Source: Pelecanus crispus
Lineage: Eukaryota; Chordata; Aves; Pelecaniformes; Pelecanidae
Assembly (NCBI RefSeq): GCF_030463565.1
Contig: NC_134646.1
Location: forward strand, 60,095,710 to 60,159,709
DNA length: 64,000 nucleotides
Direction of reading: 5' to 3'
The first letter of the stretch is position 1; each line of letters starts with the position of its first letter. Made by a program: the position numbers and the translations under genes. Below the pieces are notes generated by a model. That model saw nothing but the letters and a program-made list of their open reading frames with translations. It had not been told where the DNA came from and searched no databases. Positions 25,501 to 37,068 of this stretch are shown here, in pieces.

Positions 25501-25609
25501 AGAGCCATGATGTCCATGGATTCAAGCTCTTACAAGTGATTGTCTGGAGGCAGCCGATACATATGAGAAGAGAGTTCCTTCTTGAAGGTTATTAGGACTG
25601 AAAATCATG
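22520..25609 (-). other. LIMCH1: LIMCH1 3' UTR (end inferred)
   Basis: This follows the LIMCH1 stop codon on the minus strand. It is AT-rich, lacks CR1 or LTR insertions despite its 3.1 kb length, and has no convincing open frame. A minus-strand AATAAA at 22540-22545 gives a cleavage point near 22520 and a UTR length similar to what I recall for mammalian LIMCH1. Other minus-strand AATAAA sites (for example near 24926, 25011 and 25277) could give shorter isoforms. Confidence 0.5.
22540..22545 (-). terminator. LIMCH1: Candidate distal LIMCH1 polyadenylation signal
   Basis: TTTATT on the plus strand is AATAAA on the gene strand, about 3.07 kb after the stop codon. Chosen for its position; proximal alternatives exist. 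Confidence 0.4.
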
Positions 25610-25635
25610 TCACAATGTAGTTGGCTGTCCAGCCG
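25610..25635 (-). CDS. LIMCH1: LIMCH1 last coding exon (C-terminal tail)
   Basis: A 26-base coding part of the last exon. The acceptor AG lies at 25636-25637 on the minus strand. The exon begins with two bases that complete an ACG codon with the last base of the exon at 28801. It encodes (T)AGQPTTL followed by TGA (25610-25612). AGQPTTL is the typical LIMCH1 C-terminus, directly after the LIM domain. The phase match across a 3.2-kb intron and the protein match make this firm despite the small size. Confidence 0.93.
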
Positions 25636-28600
25636 CTGGATAAAACAAAATGACACCAAGTCATTAGTTGACAAGTTTTAACAAACATACATAGGCTTTT
25701 CCTCATCTTATCTCTACAGTTCAAGCAACTGCATCTGGAAATATGTATCATTTGTGCCCTGCTTCTCTTTCTTCCTGCAAAGCTGGGGCACTAACTGCAA
25801 AGAAGGATGCAGCATAACTCCAGTGGAAATGTATTTTGCCGTGCCACATGGACAAATGCATTCTGCATGCAGTTCTATTTCATTTTACTCCCAAAGTACT
25901 TGTGGGTATATTTACTTTCAGGCTTTGCAATGGCAAAACAGTAAAGCAAAGGACTGATGAGTTATCTGTAGCCGTGCCTGGTTTGTGTTACGTGGTAGTA
26001 CAGAGCCCTTGTGTTATTTGGCCATACAAGGAATCTCATGAATTTACTTCTTGCCTTTGACTTCGACACTAACAAACCTATAACTATCCCCTGTGTTTGA
26101 CATTGAATACCAAGTTCCCTTCTTTGTGAGGTTTTGTTGTAGAGAAATAACCTATCAATAAAACACCATCCACTTTTATTTGAAAAATCCGAAATATTTT
26201 GGACCCTGGACCACTACATAATCTTTAATGCTTTTCTCTCTTAAAGTTTTTGATAATTTATTTTGAAACAGAATCACCCACAGTTTCAAATAAGCTTCTG
26301 GCAGCCAAAATATTTCAACGAGATGCCCATAAGCATCTCAAAACAATACTATTAATTCTGGGTTGGCCAGAGACAGTCAGTTGTGCGCACTGCTGTGCAG
26401 GTTTTCAGATGTAGCCGTCGGGGAGGAATGCACGAGCTGTGCAATCAGGCAACTGATTTTATATTTAGCATCAGACTTCCCAGAACTGAAAGGCAAAACG
26501 CTAACATTGCATCAGTTTGTTCTTCATTTCAGATGTGGAGTCCGTCAAATTCTAGTTAAAAATGAGCAACTAACCATATTTGCAGTTCTATCAAAATGAG
26601 TCCCTTTGAAGCTGTCAGCAAGAGCCCGTGTAACTTAAATTCAACTAACTCATATTTTGAGATTTTGCATGAGGACTGGACACAGCAGGAAAAGGCAATT
26701 TGTAGGAAAAAAGACAAACCTTTGCCGTTATTATTCTTCAGGAACTATACATTTCCTCAAAACCTATTCCCTCTGTCATGGACCTGGTTACTGTTGTGCT
26801 AGGTATGTACAAATGCAAAACCTTACTGCATAAAACACGGTACACAGCTCTGTACTGCTTTTTCTAGCACTGCTGCGGTATAAATGATGATGGAGGGGGT
26901 GATTTCTACAGTATATAAGCTGATAAATAATTTATTTGAGCCTTCATCTGTCCTTAAGGGACCTCAATTTTTATTTAAGCAAAACAGATTAAGAAGAAAA
27001 GGAAAATATTACTTTTATCACCTTCCTCTCTTTTTTGTGTAAAGATGGATGTGCAAATGTGCGTTTTAAGGGTCAGGACCTCATCCACATGAGGAAGGTT
27101 TATAGTATCAACCCTGAAGGGGAAAAGCTATTTCTGAATGTGTCAGGTTAAATAAATAATAATAAAAAGTTGCTAACATTTCTTAGCAGAATTTAAAAAA
27201 ATATCACCAAACAAACGGTTATACAATAGCACCCTCTAGCTCTGCCGATGGGGAAATATCTCTCCTGAAACATCAGAGAAAAAAAATACCTATTCTTCTG
27301 CTGGCAAAGGTAGGTAGGTACCTTTCCTACTCCTGGATTTCTACAGCCACTGTTTGTGAGAGAGAAGGGAAAAAGTAAGTGAAAAGAGCTCTGTATCTCC
27401 ACTTATCAGTTAGGAGTGTAGGCAGTGACTATACTGAACAGTAACATGTATCAGGAAGGCAACAATTACACCCATGGTTTTTTTCTGTGTCTTACTGTTT
27501 TCCACAAAGCAGAAAGCCAGCATGAGCACTGCTCATCCCATATCACTGGTGACATCGGGGTGAAGCTGAAATGCTCTAGCAATTTGGTATCAGTCACTGA
27601 AATCCAGGACTAGGAAGGACATTCAAGTGACCTGCTCTAAGGCAGAAAAATGCATCAAGTATTTTTCTGACAGACATGTAATTGTCTGGCTCATTCTTCA
27701 AAACTTGCAGCAAGCAACACATTAGCACACATCTGGGGATACCACCACAAGGATTCATTATGAGTTACAGAATGTTCCTGATATTTTCCTTGACCATTTT
27801 GTCTGCAAATGGAGGCCTGGAGACATAAGAAACGGGAACTTCTCCAAACAAGGCTCAGGGTCCTAGACCTAGTAGAAGTATCTACATCGTCTCATGTGAT
27901 GTGACAGATCCAAGCCTTCAGGATATGCAATGTGTATGCACAGTGTAGGAGTTTATATTTATGCACAAAACCAGCCTTTAAGTCTAATATTGCTGAGCAG
28001 AGATCCTCTGGGCAAGGTTTAATGGGCTTGGAAACCTTTTTCGACACAAGAGGATGATTAAAATAGCATGGGAAGGCTCCCCTTCCCATGGCAAAGCTCT
28101 GCCTGAGTGGCAAAGCCATTTGGGCATGTCGTGGTTTAGCCCCAGCCAGCAACTAAGCACCACGCAGCCGCTCGCTCACTCCCCCTACCCCGGTGGGATG
28201 GGGGAGAGAATCGGAGGAGTAAGAGGGAGAAATACTCCTGGGTTGAGATAAGAACAGTTTAATAATTGAAATAAAGTAAAATAGTAATGATAATAATAAC
28301 AATATAATAATGATGATAATAATAATATACAAAGCAAGTGATGCACAATGCAATTGCTCACCACCTGCTGACCGATACCCAGACAGCTCCCGAGCAGCGA
28401 TCGCTGCTCCCCGGCCAACCCCCCCCAGTTTATATACTGAACATGACGTCATATGGTATGGAATAGCCCTTTGGGCAGTTTGGATCAACTATTCTGGCTG
28501 TGCCCCCTCCCAGCTTCTTGTGTGCCTGGCAGAGCATGGGAAGCTGAAAAGTCCTTGACTAACATAAGCAGTACTCAGCAACAACTAAAACATCAGTGTG

Positions 28601-28800
28601 TTATCAGCATTCTTCTCCTACTAAATCCAAAACTCAGCAGTATGCCTGCTACTAGGAAGAAAATTAACTCTATCCCAGCCCAAACCAGGACAGGGCATAA
28701 GGGAGAACACATTTTTTCCAGGAGGAGAAAAACTCATCAGTTAAAATAATGGCGACTACTGTTAGAGTTCACTGTCCTTTGGACAGGATTTGGTACTTAC
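25636..28800 (-). other. LIMCH1: LIMCH1 last intron
   Basis: A 3165-base GT-AG intron. The donor is GTAAGT at 28795-28800. It carries the sense-oriented solo LTR at 28127-28692, only 108 bases below the donor. Otherwise it is AT-rich sequence with no further exon seen. Confidence 0.85.
28127..28692 (-). mobile_element. Solo LTR, avian ERVL-like family, copy 2
   Basis: A 566-bp element bounded by a perfect 5-bp target duplication GGGCA (28122-28126 and 28693-28697). On the minus strand it runs from TGTCCTGGTTT to AAACCACGACA. It has a CRE palindrome TGACGTCA (28444-28451), then a TATA box TATATAAA (28429-28436), an 18-bp palindrome (28392-28409) and ATTAAA about 28258-28263, in the order expected for U3-R-U5. 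A (TAA)n-like tract lies at about 28280-28330. No gag, pol or env sequence flanks it, so it is a solo LTR. It sits in the last LIMCH1 intron in the transcriptional sense of the gene. Confidence 0.9.
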
Positions 28801-28903
28801 TTCTGGATCGGATATAACAATCGTTGCAGTTAAGAAGACCATTTCTAATCCTGACATCTGTCCCACTTGCTGCGTCTCCTAGCTGCCCCTTGCAAATGCC
28901 ACA
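28801..28903 (-). CDS. LIMCH1: LIMCH1 exon: second zinc finger of the LIM domain
   Basis: A 103-base exon between acceptor AG (28904-28905) and donor GTAAGT (28795-28800). It encodes 34 residues plus one base. It starts [10 protein letters not shown] and ends [12 protein letters not shown]. It supplies the second zinc-binding half of the LIM domain: C-x2-C at the start, then 21 residues, then C-x2-C (CNDC). With the preceding exon the full ligand pattern C-x2-C-x19-H-x2-C-x2-C-x2-C-x21-C-x2-C is intact. LIM domains mediate protein-protein contacts; in LIMCH1 this domain is C-terminal. Confidence 0.96.
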
Positions 28904-29799
28904 CTGTCAATTGAAGAACAGAGAAAGTAAGAGAGACCATGCCCTACTATCTGTCACAACTCTCCCTGAATTTTGACTTTTGTTTCAACAGTTCTTGGAA
29001 CAGTGAGAAGAAATATAAACCCCAGAACCCAGCCCATACTCCTAGGGAGCACTGCAAATCAGCGAAAGGCTTATTTTAGACCCAACAGTATTTAGGACTG
29101 GACTTCAGCCATCTCCACTTATGCAGAAGTGAAGTCTAGTGATTTTAAGGGACATCTGATTTTGATGTTGCATTCTGGAGCCAGCCCACTTGTTCTGGAC
29201 AAAGCTTAGAGAGGCCAGAGGTTTCGTTTGGGTAAATGTCTAAAACCAAAAAAGGCTTAATGAATGTCTAAAATCGACTGGGCCAAAGATAATAGAAATG
29301 GACACTTTCTGAGTTCTCTGGAAAACACTATCTGCAGACACTCAAGAACAGTCATGAAGTATTTTTGTTGAGAGCTCTGATGAAAGGCTGAAGACACCAC
29401 CCATTCCATAGTCAAAGCTTTCCAACCATGGCTCAGACCAAAGATGGCTCTGGGACTGACCGGGTTTTTGAAAAAAAATCACAGGGTAACTAATTTTATA
29501 TTTAAATCAATGAGTACAACTGGGAAATTATATGATACTTCCCTTTGTAAGTGAGGAAGCTAAATTTGCTTGCTAAATCACAGATTTTAATTAACAATTA
29601 GCATGTCTGACAACAAAATAACACATTAGCTGCATTACTTCCACTACACCTACAAACACACACACACACAAATAAACAACATAACAAACGTGAATCCTTT
29701 GGTCCTCTAATTTTCAGTTTCACATCTACAGCCCTCAACATACTCTCTCCTCACACTGTGCATGACTTGAGATTTTTCTTAACATAGCAAGAGACATAC
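28904..29799 (-). other. LIMCH1: LIMCH1 intron within the LIM domain
   Basis: An 896-base intron with donor GTATG (29795-29799) and acceptor AG (28904-28905). It contains a short (CA)7 microsatellite at 29656-29670. No other feature is seen. Confidence 0.85.
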
Positions 29800-29908
29800 C
29801 CTGAAGCACTGAATATGGAAATAAAGACCAAGTGTTTCAATAATCATGGCAGCTCCTTTTCCAAGAGGAAGCCCACAGGTAGAACAGAGCTTCTTTCCGC
29901 TGACAGAC
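29800..29908 (-). CDS. LIMCH1: LIMCH1 exon: first zinc finger of the LIM domain
   Basis: A 109-base exon that begins with one base completing an AGG (Arg) codon from the exon at 32021, then [18 protein letters not shown] and on to [13 protein letters not shown]. It carries the first LIM ligands: C-x2-C, 19 residues, then H-x2-C. It ends in phase 0. The sequence is that of the LIMCH1/LMO7 family, and the flanking exons make LIMCH1 the right member. Confidence 0.96.
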
Positions 29909-32020
29909 CTAGGAGACAAACATGACTTTAAGAAAACAGAACAGCAACTGATGCTAAAACATAGCCAAATGTTTACACAGGCTTCTGGAGAGGGACAAGA
30001 TGGGAGGAAGGAGCGTTGGGGAGTGTCACATAAATACACATTGACTCTTCAACTATGTTGCTGATCAGCCTGCATGTCTGCCTCGCAGACAAGCAAGCAG
30101 AGGACTTAAAATGCTTGAACGCACAGCAGCTCGGATCCCTTTCCCTGCCAGTCTGTTGTACTAGATCAAGGGAGATGCAAGCCTCTTAACACAGACCCAG
30201 ATGGCAGGGAACCATGCCTGTGGATTACCTAGACCCAGTCAAAGCCACAGCAATCAAAGCAGATATTCACACAAATTACCCGAGTCAGACTCTCAGCCTG
30301 GAAATTTTTCAATTTGTTTGCAAATGGGTTTGCTTACTGCAAGTCAGAAGGCAGGGATGCTGCTCTTACACCCGAATAAGCTGGCAAAGTCAACAGTAGC
30401 AGTGTAAATGCAGTAGCACAGACCAGGCATCAGGCACTTGCTAACTAATTTTAGTTTATGCTGCTGCAGCTACATGCCTGTTAGTACTCCAACTAGTTAA
30501 AGCTGAAATCAGATCTCCATCTGCAATGCAAAAATACTTCAACTCTCTCCTTAAGCTTCACTCCTGTCTAGACCTTTCTAGTAAATCAGCTGTTTGATGA
30601 CAGCTGGGTGAGGGATCAGAGCCCAAGGAATAGCTGGTACCCTTTTTCATAATGGTTTTAATGGCAGTGCAGGTGCACGCTTCTATGTGTTTCACGCTCT
30701 TCCCTTCTCACCTGTCTGCCAGCCTGCCAGAACTGATGTTTGTCTAGTGAGATGAACTTGAGACCAAAATGGATCCCACCATGTGCACCGACAGCACAGG
30801 CACATCACTGTCTTGTTGATTCATTCTCATTATTCCTTTTAGAATAACTTCCCTGGTTTCTTCTCCTCCCCTACAACCTTAAGCCTTCTGCTCACATCCC
30901 TCTACGTTATTGTTGAGTTTGTTTTCACTTCTTCTCCACTATCAGAGTTATTACAAGGACAAGTTGAAGTGTTGGATCAAAGAATAAAGTGCTTTGGGCA
31001 ATTTTTAAAAAGATTTCTAATCTTTTAGTGGAACAATGAATTACATACCATCCATTGTTTCCAAAACTAAGATTTATTTCAAGAAAAGATCTTGGGAAAG
31101 GGTCTCAGATCAGGATACAGCTGCTAAATAATATGATGTTGTTATCATGGCTAGCTACACGTAGCAAGAAATGTTCTGCAATCCCACCAAAGCTGCAGTT
31201 ACAATTAGAAAAAAACCAGAAGAAATTGTTCACATAAAAAATCCTAATAGTTTCACATCAATGCAAATGGCATTGGAAGGAGGGCTTTGCTATCAAACGT
31301 GAAGAAAAATGTTATTTAAATAGAACAAAAACTTGCTATGTTTTCTGTGTTGTATTACTTTACCCTATTTAATAAGCCAACTCATTTTAATACATCCCAA
31401 ATTATCAGTGATTCTATCGGGCTACGGTTAACATTTATTTAGAGTTGGTACACATACCTCACTAAAAGCTGCACAGCTCATTGCCTGAGAGAATCGCACC
31501 TCCAGGAGATTAGAACAAATGCAGAAAAATTAAAAAAAAGCCAGCAAAAAAGCAAAATGTGTTTCAAGTTGGAAATTAAGGGAAGGATTTATTTTTAAAT
31601 CGGCAAGTGTTGAAATGTCAGTCGGTAACAACATCTAGAGCATACCTGGCTCCTGAGCGGGTGACTATTCACAGTGAAGACAACATCCTTCAGCTTAAGT
31701 GCTCTGAACTCACGCTTTACTGCTTACTTTGACTGGGGCTTATATTGTCCCATTCCAATTTCACTGAAATTTCAATGATCAAGCAGAGTCCTACAGCTGC
31801 CTTCTGAACTGTGTTATTTGAAAACATAAAAATACCGCTGAAGTAGGCAAAAAATACTGGAGAGGGAGTTATGCATTTGTGCCATGCACGGTTATGAATC
31901 GCAACATTTAGAAGAATCAGTAGTGCATCCACATAATACTAATGTGATTTACACTGCGCCAGTTCACCAGTGACTACAAGATGTATGCGGTCTGCAAAAT
32001 TCCTTATTGACCTTTTATAC
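29909..32020 (-). other. LIMCH1: LIMCH1 intron
   Basis: A 2112-base intron. The reading frame joins directly across it (AAC AG | G TCT), so no additional exon is required. No repeat or gene is recognised inside. Confidence 0.8.
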
Positions 32021-32098
32021 CTGTTGGGTGACTGACTCTGAGCAGCAGGAGAGCAGGGAGATGATGGCCCAGATTGGAAGTTCTCATGATAGCCTGCC
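32021..32098 (-). CDS. LIMCH1: LIMCH1 exon, Ser/Pro-rich linker before the LIM domain
   Basis: A 78-base exon, phase 2 in and phase 2 out. It encodes (R)AGYHENFQSGPSSPCSPAAQ and ends SQSPN(R). It is rich in serine, proline and glutamine, as expected for the disordered linker between the coiled coil and the LIM domain. The donor reads GTATAA and the acceptor AG is at 32099-32100. Identified by the phase chain and position more than by conserved residues. Confidence 0.85.
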
Positions 32099-33491
32099 CT
32101 AAAATACAGGAGAGAAAATGCATTACTACAGCTGAAGAACAACTAAACCAGAGGTTTTGTACCGAGAAATGCCAGCTGATGGATTTCAGGATTCCCAGCT
32201 CTAAAGATTTTATCTAAGGAAAACAAGGTATAAATTTGCTGTCCACTGCCATTTTGATACAATGAGAAATAGCACACATTTTTTGGTTCTGAGTCTTGGT
32301 CTCCTTCCTATTGCTCAATCAGATAACTCACAAGGTAATCAGCCATGTGCAGGCTCCTACCTACCTTCCAACCCAACGCAGCTCACACCGTGACGAAGGA
32401 GGGTTAAGCCAAGGCACACCACCTTGTACTCTCTGCTCCCCAGGGGATGTGCACAGAAGCACACTGATAGAGCAGATGTGGCATTGTTGATGGAGGGTCT
32501 GTGCTCTTACTGAGTAAAAAGGAAGCTACCAAGACTGAAAAGTGGTTTATTCTTATTTGTGTCCATTCTACCCTGCAAGAATTTGGTGAGAAAAACCATG
32601 GATGTTTTTTCTTATCAGAAATCATAGGATCGATTCAACCTCTCACTGCTTAAAGCTGTTTACAGATTAAATAACAATTTTCTCAAACATACACAAGCAG
32701 TTTGTTATGAGGAATAGGCAATCAAACCTCAATCTACATTAGTTTTGACTGGGCACAAGCTTCATAGAGGTAACACATATCTTGCGGGAGACTGTTCATA
32801 TATATGCTAATGAAAACAGGTGTTCCTTTCTCATTACTGAGATACACTTTTTGCAAATATTAGGTAAAGATATCCCTTGTTTACTGAAAGAACTGGTGTT
32901 ACTTTTTAGTAACGCTCACTCAAAAACACAAGGCAAAGCATCAGAGAAGAAAAAAAATATCACCAAATTTATAGCAGAAAGAAAATACTAATCTCCATAT
33001 ATCTTCTTTCAAAAGCTATAATCCTTAAAGAACTAGAAAGTAGCAACCAATGTGTGTTTAGAAGCTGGGCAATGAAGCTCTCATATCTACTTCAAAGAGG
33101 CAGACTTGTCCTGACATTCCCATAAATGTTTCTTTTCTTTATGAACTTTTTCTTTAAAAGCTATAAATGTTTGTCTTAGGGACTTAAAACAAATGAAGCA
33201 CATGAACAGTTATGCAGATGAGTGTTTAAAGACCTAAGGAGGAAGAAGACACAGAATGGCTAGCAGGAGGTGTCCTCCCCAATGAAACTAGTTACTGGGG
33301 TACCTGCAATGAGGAACAAAGTGGATAAACGTTAGCAGTCTTGATGGGAAAGCCAGGAATCAAAGGTGTCTGCACAGTGCAGGACTACCCATGAAACTTA
33401 ACCGATAAAGAATGCTGAGTAGGAATATAAGGGAGAACAGAGTGAGCAGGATTTCTCAACCTCTGCAATAATCTTTATTTTACGTTCTCAC
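32099..33491 (-). other. LIMCH1: LIMCH1 intron
   Basis: A 1393-base intron, GT-AG. No exon or repeat is recognised. Confidence 0.8.
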
Positions 33492-33615
33492 CTCCTCGTT
33501 TCTCCTGTGGAGCTCGGCTGTTGTCCTGCACTCTGGCCCAGGAATGGTCTCTGCCGATTGTCCTCTGCACGATGTGGGGACTGCTTTGTCAGCAACTGCT
33601 GATTCCAGGAGACGT
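33492..33615 (-). CDS. LIMCH1: LIMCH1 exon, Gln/Ser-rich linker
   Basis: A 124-base exon, phase 1 in and phase 2 out. It encodes (D)VSWNQQLLTKQSPHRAEDN and ends GQQPSSTGETR plus two bases. The donor is GTGAG (33487-33491) and the acceptor AG is at 33616-33617. A polar, low-conservation linker. The frame is open only in the phase demanded by both neighbours. It lies 456 bases downstream (in gene sense) of the LTR at 34072-34642. Confidence 0.85.
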
Positions 33616-36011
33616 CTACAGTGGGAGGTTGAGAAATCTCAATACTTGTGATAAAATGCTTTTGTCAATACTTACAGACCAGCATAGCTTGTAGGCACAC
33701 CATAAAGGAGACATGATATACACTGTTACTTAAAAATAAGTTCTCAGAAAACCCACACAAAGTCAGAGACAGGCTCTGCTACACCAGAAGACCTCTGTGT
33801 GACAACATCCCCTTACATTACCTTCACATACACATGACCTACCCTGCTGCTGAATCTTAGTTTCTGAAGGGGGAAAGGGAGAGGTCAAACAGTTGTCCAC
33901 AAACAGCATTTGGGAAAATAAAGTATTTCTGTCCTAAGGAAGGAAGCACCAGAGAGACAGAAACTTCCCGTGATGCCTGGGGATCCAAACTTCTCAATAG
34001 CAAGAGTTAAGAGGAAGGTGGTGTAGTCACTGCTCTCCATAAACCTACTGATAAACAGATTTCTTCCCTTGTGTCGTGGTTTAGCCCCAGCCAGCAACTA
34101 AGCACCACGCAGCCGCTCGCTCACTCCCCCTACCCCGATGGGATGGGGGAGAGAATTGGAGGAGTAAGAGTGAGAAACACTCCTGGGCTGAGATAAGAAC
34201 AATTTAATAATTGAAATAAAGTAAAATAGTAATGCTAATAGTAACAGTATAATAATGATAATAATAATAATGATACACGAAGCAAGTGATGCACAATGCA
34301 ATTGCTCACCACCCGCCGACCGATACCCAGACAGTTCCCGAGCAGCGATCGCTGCTCCCCGGCCAACCCCCCCCAGTTTATATACTGAGCATGACGTCAT
34401 ATGGTATGGAATAGCCCTTTGGTCAGTTTGGATCAACTATTCTGGCTGTGCCCCCTCCCAGTTTCTTGTGCGCCTGGCAGAGCATGGGAAGCTGAAAAAG
34501 TCCTTGACTAGCATAAGCAGTACTCAGCAACAACTACAAACATCAGCCTGTTATCAACATTCTTCTCCTACTAAATCCAAAACACAGCACTATGCCTGCT
34601 GTTAGGAAGAAAATTAACTCTATCCCAGCCGAAACCAGGACACCTTGCAATTTCCTTCCGCGTTTCAGATGGTTGCACAATGCTCAGTGACAATAACAGC
34701 CTCCCAGCAATAAGCAATGACCTGTGATGCCCAGGCAGCCGACCATCCCATCTTTGAGACAGAGCACACTACTTGGGATCCTTCCAGATGAATTTTGTGA
34801 CTTGCAGGCTGGGGAGGGCCTTACCCTGTTGTGCACCAACCAGCTAGTTTAGAGGAGAAGAAAAACTTCACTGGAGCCTACGAAAGGCCCATTACCTATT
34901 TTTGATACCAAGACAAAAAAAAATCCTAGTCCTGACTATTTAGGGACTTAAGGAGAGAGCAAGGATGTATTAAGGGGCAAGAAAGAAGCTGTCAGAATAT
35001 TTGTAGGGGACCAAGTTGTTGAAGAGAACCTAGGCAAAAGCCTGATTAGCAGAAGTTGTTAAAAATTGTCAAATCTTTGAAGTTTGTTTAATCACTGCTA
35101 CAAATCCACAAGGATGGATTGCTGGGCAATACCTTCTGTTTTCTTTATTTGAGAAACCTTTATCAAAGCACTAAGAATACAATAAAATTGTGGACAGGGA
35201 AAGCAAACCTGCTAAGTTTAACAAACTGAATTTACATTTGGAGCAAGTAATAACACTGAAACCTTTTCTATACATAGACGTTTCATTTTTTAGAATGATC
35301 AATTTTGATGCTAGTCTGAAAACAAAAATCTAAAACTCAATTTCAAAATCTTTAGTCCTACTTACTTACTCACCACTGTTCACTTGCATTAGATAATGAT
35401 GCTAAATTACTGAATTTGCCTTTTTTTTTAGGGTCACCCTATTGACAGTAATGTTTTGGGGAAATTCCTTCATTCAAAAACCATCAGCATTTATGGGAGC
35501 TTAAAAAATTTATTAATTTTAAATGCCATCAGACATTTCTAATGACAAAATTGAGGTGTCACTTTAGACTTCGCTTGAAATAGTTACACATCACAGGTAG
35601 TGATTTTTACTGGACTGAAATGGACATAAAGAATCTAATTAGCTATCAAAACATGAAAGAAGTGTTGGAAATATGCTCTCTGTATCAAGATAAATCCTAT
35701 ATGTATGTAAGGTTATGCAAAAGATGGAAGATAACTGTGTTTAATAACTACTGTGAACACACAGGCCTATAAATGAGATTCCTACCTGCAGCTGAAATGT
35801 TCATCTCTGATGAAAACAAGATTTTAAATTTCACTTTAACATATTTATCTTTGCTAACAGAAAATAACTTTTGAATCTGAGACATTCAAATTTTGAAGAT
35901 ATATGTGTACTGTTATGCAAAATTCTTTGAGTTAGATTTTGAGCCTCTGTATAACCTCTGAGATTTCTATTTGGAAAAGAATACATGCGTATGAAGAGTC
36001 TTGACCCTCAC
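33616..36011 (-). other. LIMCH1: LIMCH1 intron
   Basis: A 2396-base intron that contains the sense-oriented solo LTR at 34072-34642. The rest is AT-rich unique sequence without recognised features. Confidence 0.8.
34072..34642 (-). mobile_element. Solo LTR, avian ERVL-like family, copy 3
   Basis: A 571-bp element flanked by a perfect 5-bp target duplication CCTTG (34067-34071 and 34643-34647). On the minus strand it shows the CRE palindrome TGACGTCA (34392-34399), TATATAAA (34377-34384), an 18-bp palindrome (34340-34357) and ATTAAA near 34204-34209. It is closely similar to copy 2 throughout; differences are scattered point changes and small length changes in the TAA tract. It is a solo LTR in sense orientation within a LIMCH1 intron. 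The family name is not certain; the 5-bp duplication supports ERVL/ERV3. Confidence 0.9.
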
Positions 36012-36133
36012 CCTGAGTCAACGGCAGATTCAGCCTGGCAGGCGAGCTGCGCTCCATCACCGGCACCTGGTGCTCCTGTTCACCTCCTTTCAAGACACCT
36101 GTCTCTGGGTGTCCTGAGAGCGCTTTATTTCCA
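36012..36133 (-). CDS. LIMCH1: LIMCH1 exon, linker
   Basis: A 122-base exon, phase 2 in and phase 1 out. It encodes (S)GNKALSGHPETGVLKGGEQE and ends ARLNLPLTQ plus one base. I chose the acceptor AG at 36134-36135 because the nearer AG sites, including 36114-36115, leave a frame that cannot join the upstream exon. The donor is GTGAGG (36006-36011). The protein is weakly conserved. An alternative acceptor at 36114 would require a different upstream partner. Confidence 0.75.
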
Positions 36134-36931
36134 CTGCCAATGAAAATAAGTCACACTGTATAAATAATACCAGGAAAAATGCCACCCAGAATATAATGGC
36201 AAAACCAGACTTTTGAATATCAGTCTATTTTTTGCAACAAGATTTTTGTTATTGTGTCAGCAATGACAAAACAATGAGGATAAACTGTCATGAATTAACA
36301 AGTCTCCAAACATGCCAAGTCTTCCTACTTCCCTCACACACTGCCACTTTACAGGCACTAAAGATCATTCTGGATTTGTGGAAAATGCCTTCTTTGTCAG
36401 AGAAACACCTTTTCTCAGTGTTTTCTATCCAGTGTTCAGCATCATCAGATGCTTCTTGTCTTTGTGAAAGCTGTTATTAGCAGTTGGGCAAAGACCAGGA
36501 CTTTGAACACCATCTGGCAAGTTTGGGTACGGCACTTCCGAGATAGCCAGGCAATCTCATAAAGATTCTGAGTGAAAATAGCTACTGCTCCTTTATTCCT
36601 CCAAATGCCTTGTGAAACTTGTACACAAGACACAGTGCAGTGCCACACAGAAATGTCTGAGCTATCTAAGTTCTGATCTGGTTGACGAGACAGGCTTTCA
36701 GCAAAGCCATATACTGAAAAGACAAGCCTTCTGATACGCAAAATTAGCACTGCACATTGCCATATATGCATAAGCCTGTGGCAAGTGAATATTGATCGGG
36801 ATATATTATACCTATCACCAGGCCACCAGATGCTGATGCTCCAGCGTTAATCATGGGCAGATGTAACATCCCAGAACTCTACAGAACACAAAGCTCCACA
36901 GGGCTAAGAAACGCTTAGGCTTGACACATAC
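36134..36931 (-). other. LIMCH1: LIMCH1 intron
   Basis: A 798-base intron. Open frames inside do not resemble LIMCH1 and are not needed for phase. No repeat is seen. Confidence 0.75.
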
Positions 36932-37068
36932 CTCCTCTTTTCTTGCCAGAGTTCATTATCCTTGCTTTTCGGAGATGGTATACTGTCCTGCTCCCAGAGC
37001 AGCTTTTTCTGCCTTGTACCTTCTTTTTGTTTGCTTTCATCTGGAGAGCTGTTTGAATCAGTTGTGTT
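36932..37068 (-). CDS. LIMCH1: LIMCH1 exon, charged linker
   Basis: A 137-base exon, phase 0 in and phase 2 out. It encodes NTTDSNSSPDESKQKEGTRQ, then KKLLWEQDSIPSPKSKDNEL and WQEKR. It is acidic/basic and Ser-rich, typical of the region after the coiled coil. The donor is GTATGT and the acceptor AG is at 37069-37070. In this phase the frame is open throughout and joins both neighbours. Confidence 0.88.

Noticed and set aside
36012..36113. Shorter version of the LIMCH1 exon using the acceptor AG at 36114-36115
   Set aside because: In that version the open frame needs two bases from the upstream exon, but the exon at 36932 leaves phase 2, so the junction would shift the frame into a stop.
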